Assembly (NCBI GenBank): GCA_002070755.1
Contig: MWDY01000108.1
Location: 1 to 14,900, forward strand
Length of the DNA: 14,900 nt
Direction: 5' to 3'
Origin: Spirochaetes bacterium ADurb.Bin110
Lineage (GTDB): Bacteria; Spirochaetota; Spirochaetia; Treponematales; Rectinemataceae
Of this stretch, positions 14,662-14,900 are shown piece after piece. Under the pieces are notes generated by a model. The model was given only the letters and a program-made list of their open reading frames with translations, ran no database searches and was not told the origin of the DNA. Position 1 is the first letter of the stretch. Each line of letters begins with the position of its first letter. The position numbers were made by a program, and so were the translations under genes.

Positions 14662-14900
14662 TAACTCTGGGACGAAAACAAGGGAGCATATTCTACTCCT
14701 CGGTCGGCGTTCTCTATCGCTCAAGAGCTTGAGCTCGATGCGAAAAAGTACCCTTACAACTCGATATAATGAGCCCATCTGTCTGGACAGATGGGCTCAT
14801 TATAAACAGCGTTGTACAGGAATGCCGTAATATTTCCATTATCTCTAAGCCAAGCAGATATAATTGCGCAACTTTTTCTGCCACAACATTAGTTATGCCT
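14662..14900. other. Right host flank
   Basis: Chromosomal sequence after the island, with no recognisable gene. It contains GCTCAAG-AG-CTTGAGC (14719-14734) and a 40-bp near-perfect palindrome (14765-14804). Confidence 0.5.
14765..14804. repeat. 40-bp palindrome in host flank
   Basis: Nineteen-base arms (TATAATGAGCCCATCTGTC and its complement) around a TG centre. It could be a bidirectional terminator-like hairpin or a dispersed chromosomal repeat. Confidence 0.75.

Overview
The window holds a complete integrated element of about 14.5 kb, seated in a tRNA-Ala(CGC) gene, with short host flanks. A 43-bp perfect direct repeat runs from the anticodon loop to just past the tRNA 3' end (151-193) and recurs at 14619-14661. 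A tyrosine integrase gene lies just inside the left repeat, and matching integrase arm-type sites lie near both ends. The host is probably a spirochaete of the Treponema/termite-gut lineage. That rests mainly on the exported ankyrin-repeat protein at the right end, whose style I recognise from treponemes; confidence is moderate.

Left half (282-5231), all on the plus strand, is a phage-satellite-like core: integrase; a small DNA-binding-like protein; a structured leader ending in an intrinsic terminator; an AlpA/excisionase-like HTH protein; an unknown 128-aa protein; a DUF3631 replication ATPase whose 3' end and downstream gap are packed with inverted and direct CCGCAAC motifs (probable origin); and a lone phage terminase small subunit. 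There is no large terminase, portal, capsid or tail gene. Integrase, AlpA, replication protein and lone TerS in about 14.5 kb is the architecture of phage-inducible chromosomal island-like satellites that hijack a helper's capsid, so this is my leading interpretation.

Right half (5232-14618) is cargo. A 410-bp non-coding stretch holds a tRNA-like fold and repeats. Three minus-strand genes follow: an NlpC/P60 lipoprotein, an HExxH metalloprotein and an unknown 90-aa protein. Next is a tightly overlapping three-gene plus-strand restriction-modification-like operon. Its first two proteins look like complementary halves of an adenine methyltransferase: one has the SAM-binding motifs without NPPY, the other has NPPY with a degenerate SAM motif. 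The third fuses a GIY-YIG-type nuclease domain to an SF2 helicase. The cargo ends with small unknown ORFs and an exported ankyrin protein. The last ~575 bp of the element has no convincing gene but holds a terminator, hairpins, a decayed small ORF and the right arm-type sites.

Working model: the integrase and AlpA-like protein drive insertion and excision at the tRNA. The leader RNA gates the AlpA-to-DUF3631 replication operon. DUF3631 acts at the CCGCAAC cluster. TerS directs packaging by a helper phage. The RM-like operon defends host and island against competing phages. Only the gene families, motifs and repeats are seen directly; the satellite life cycle is inference.
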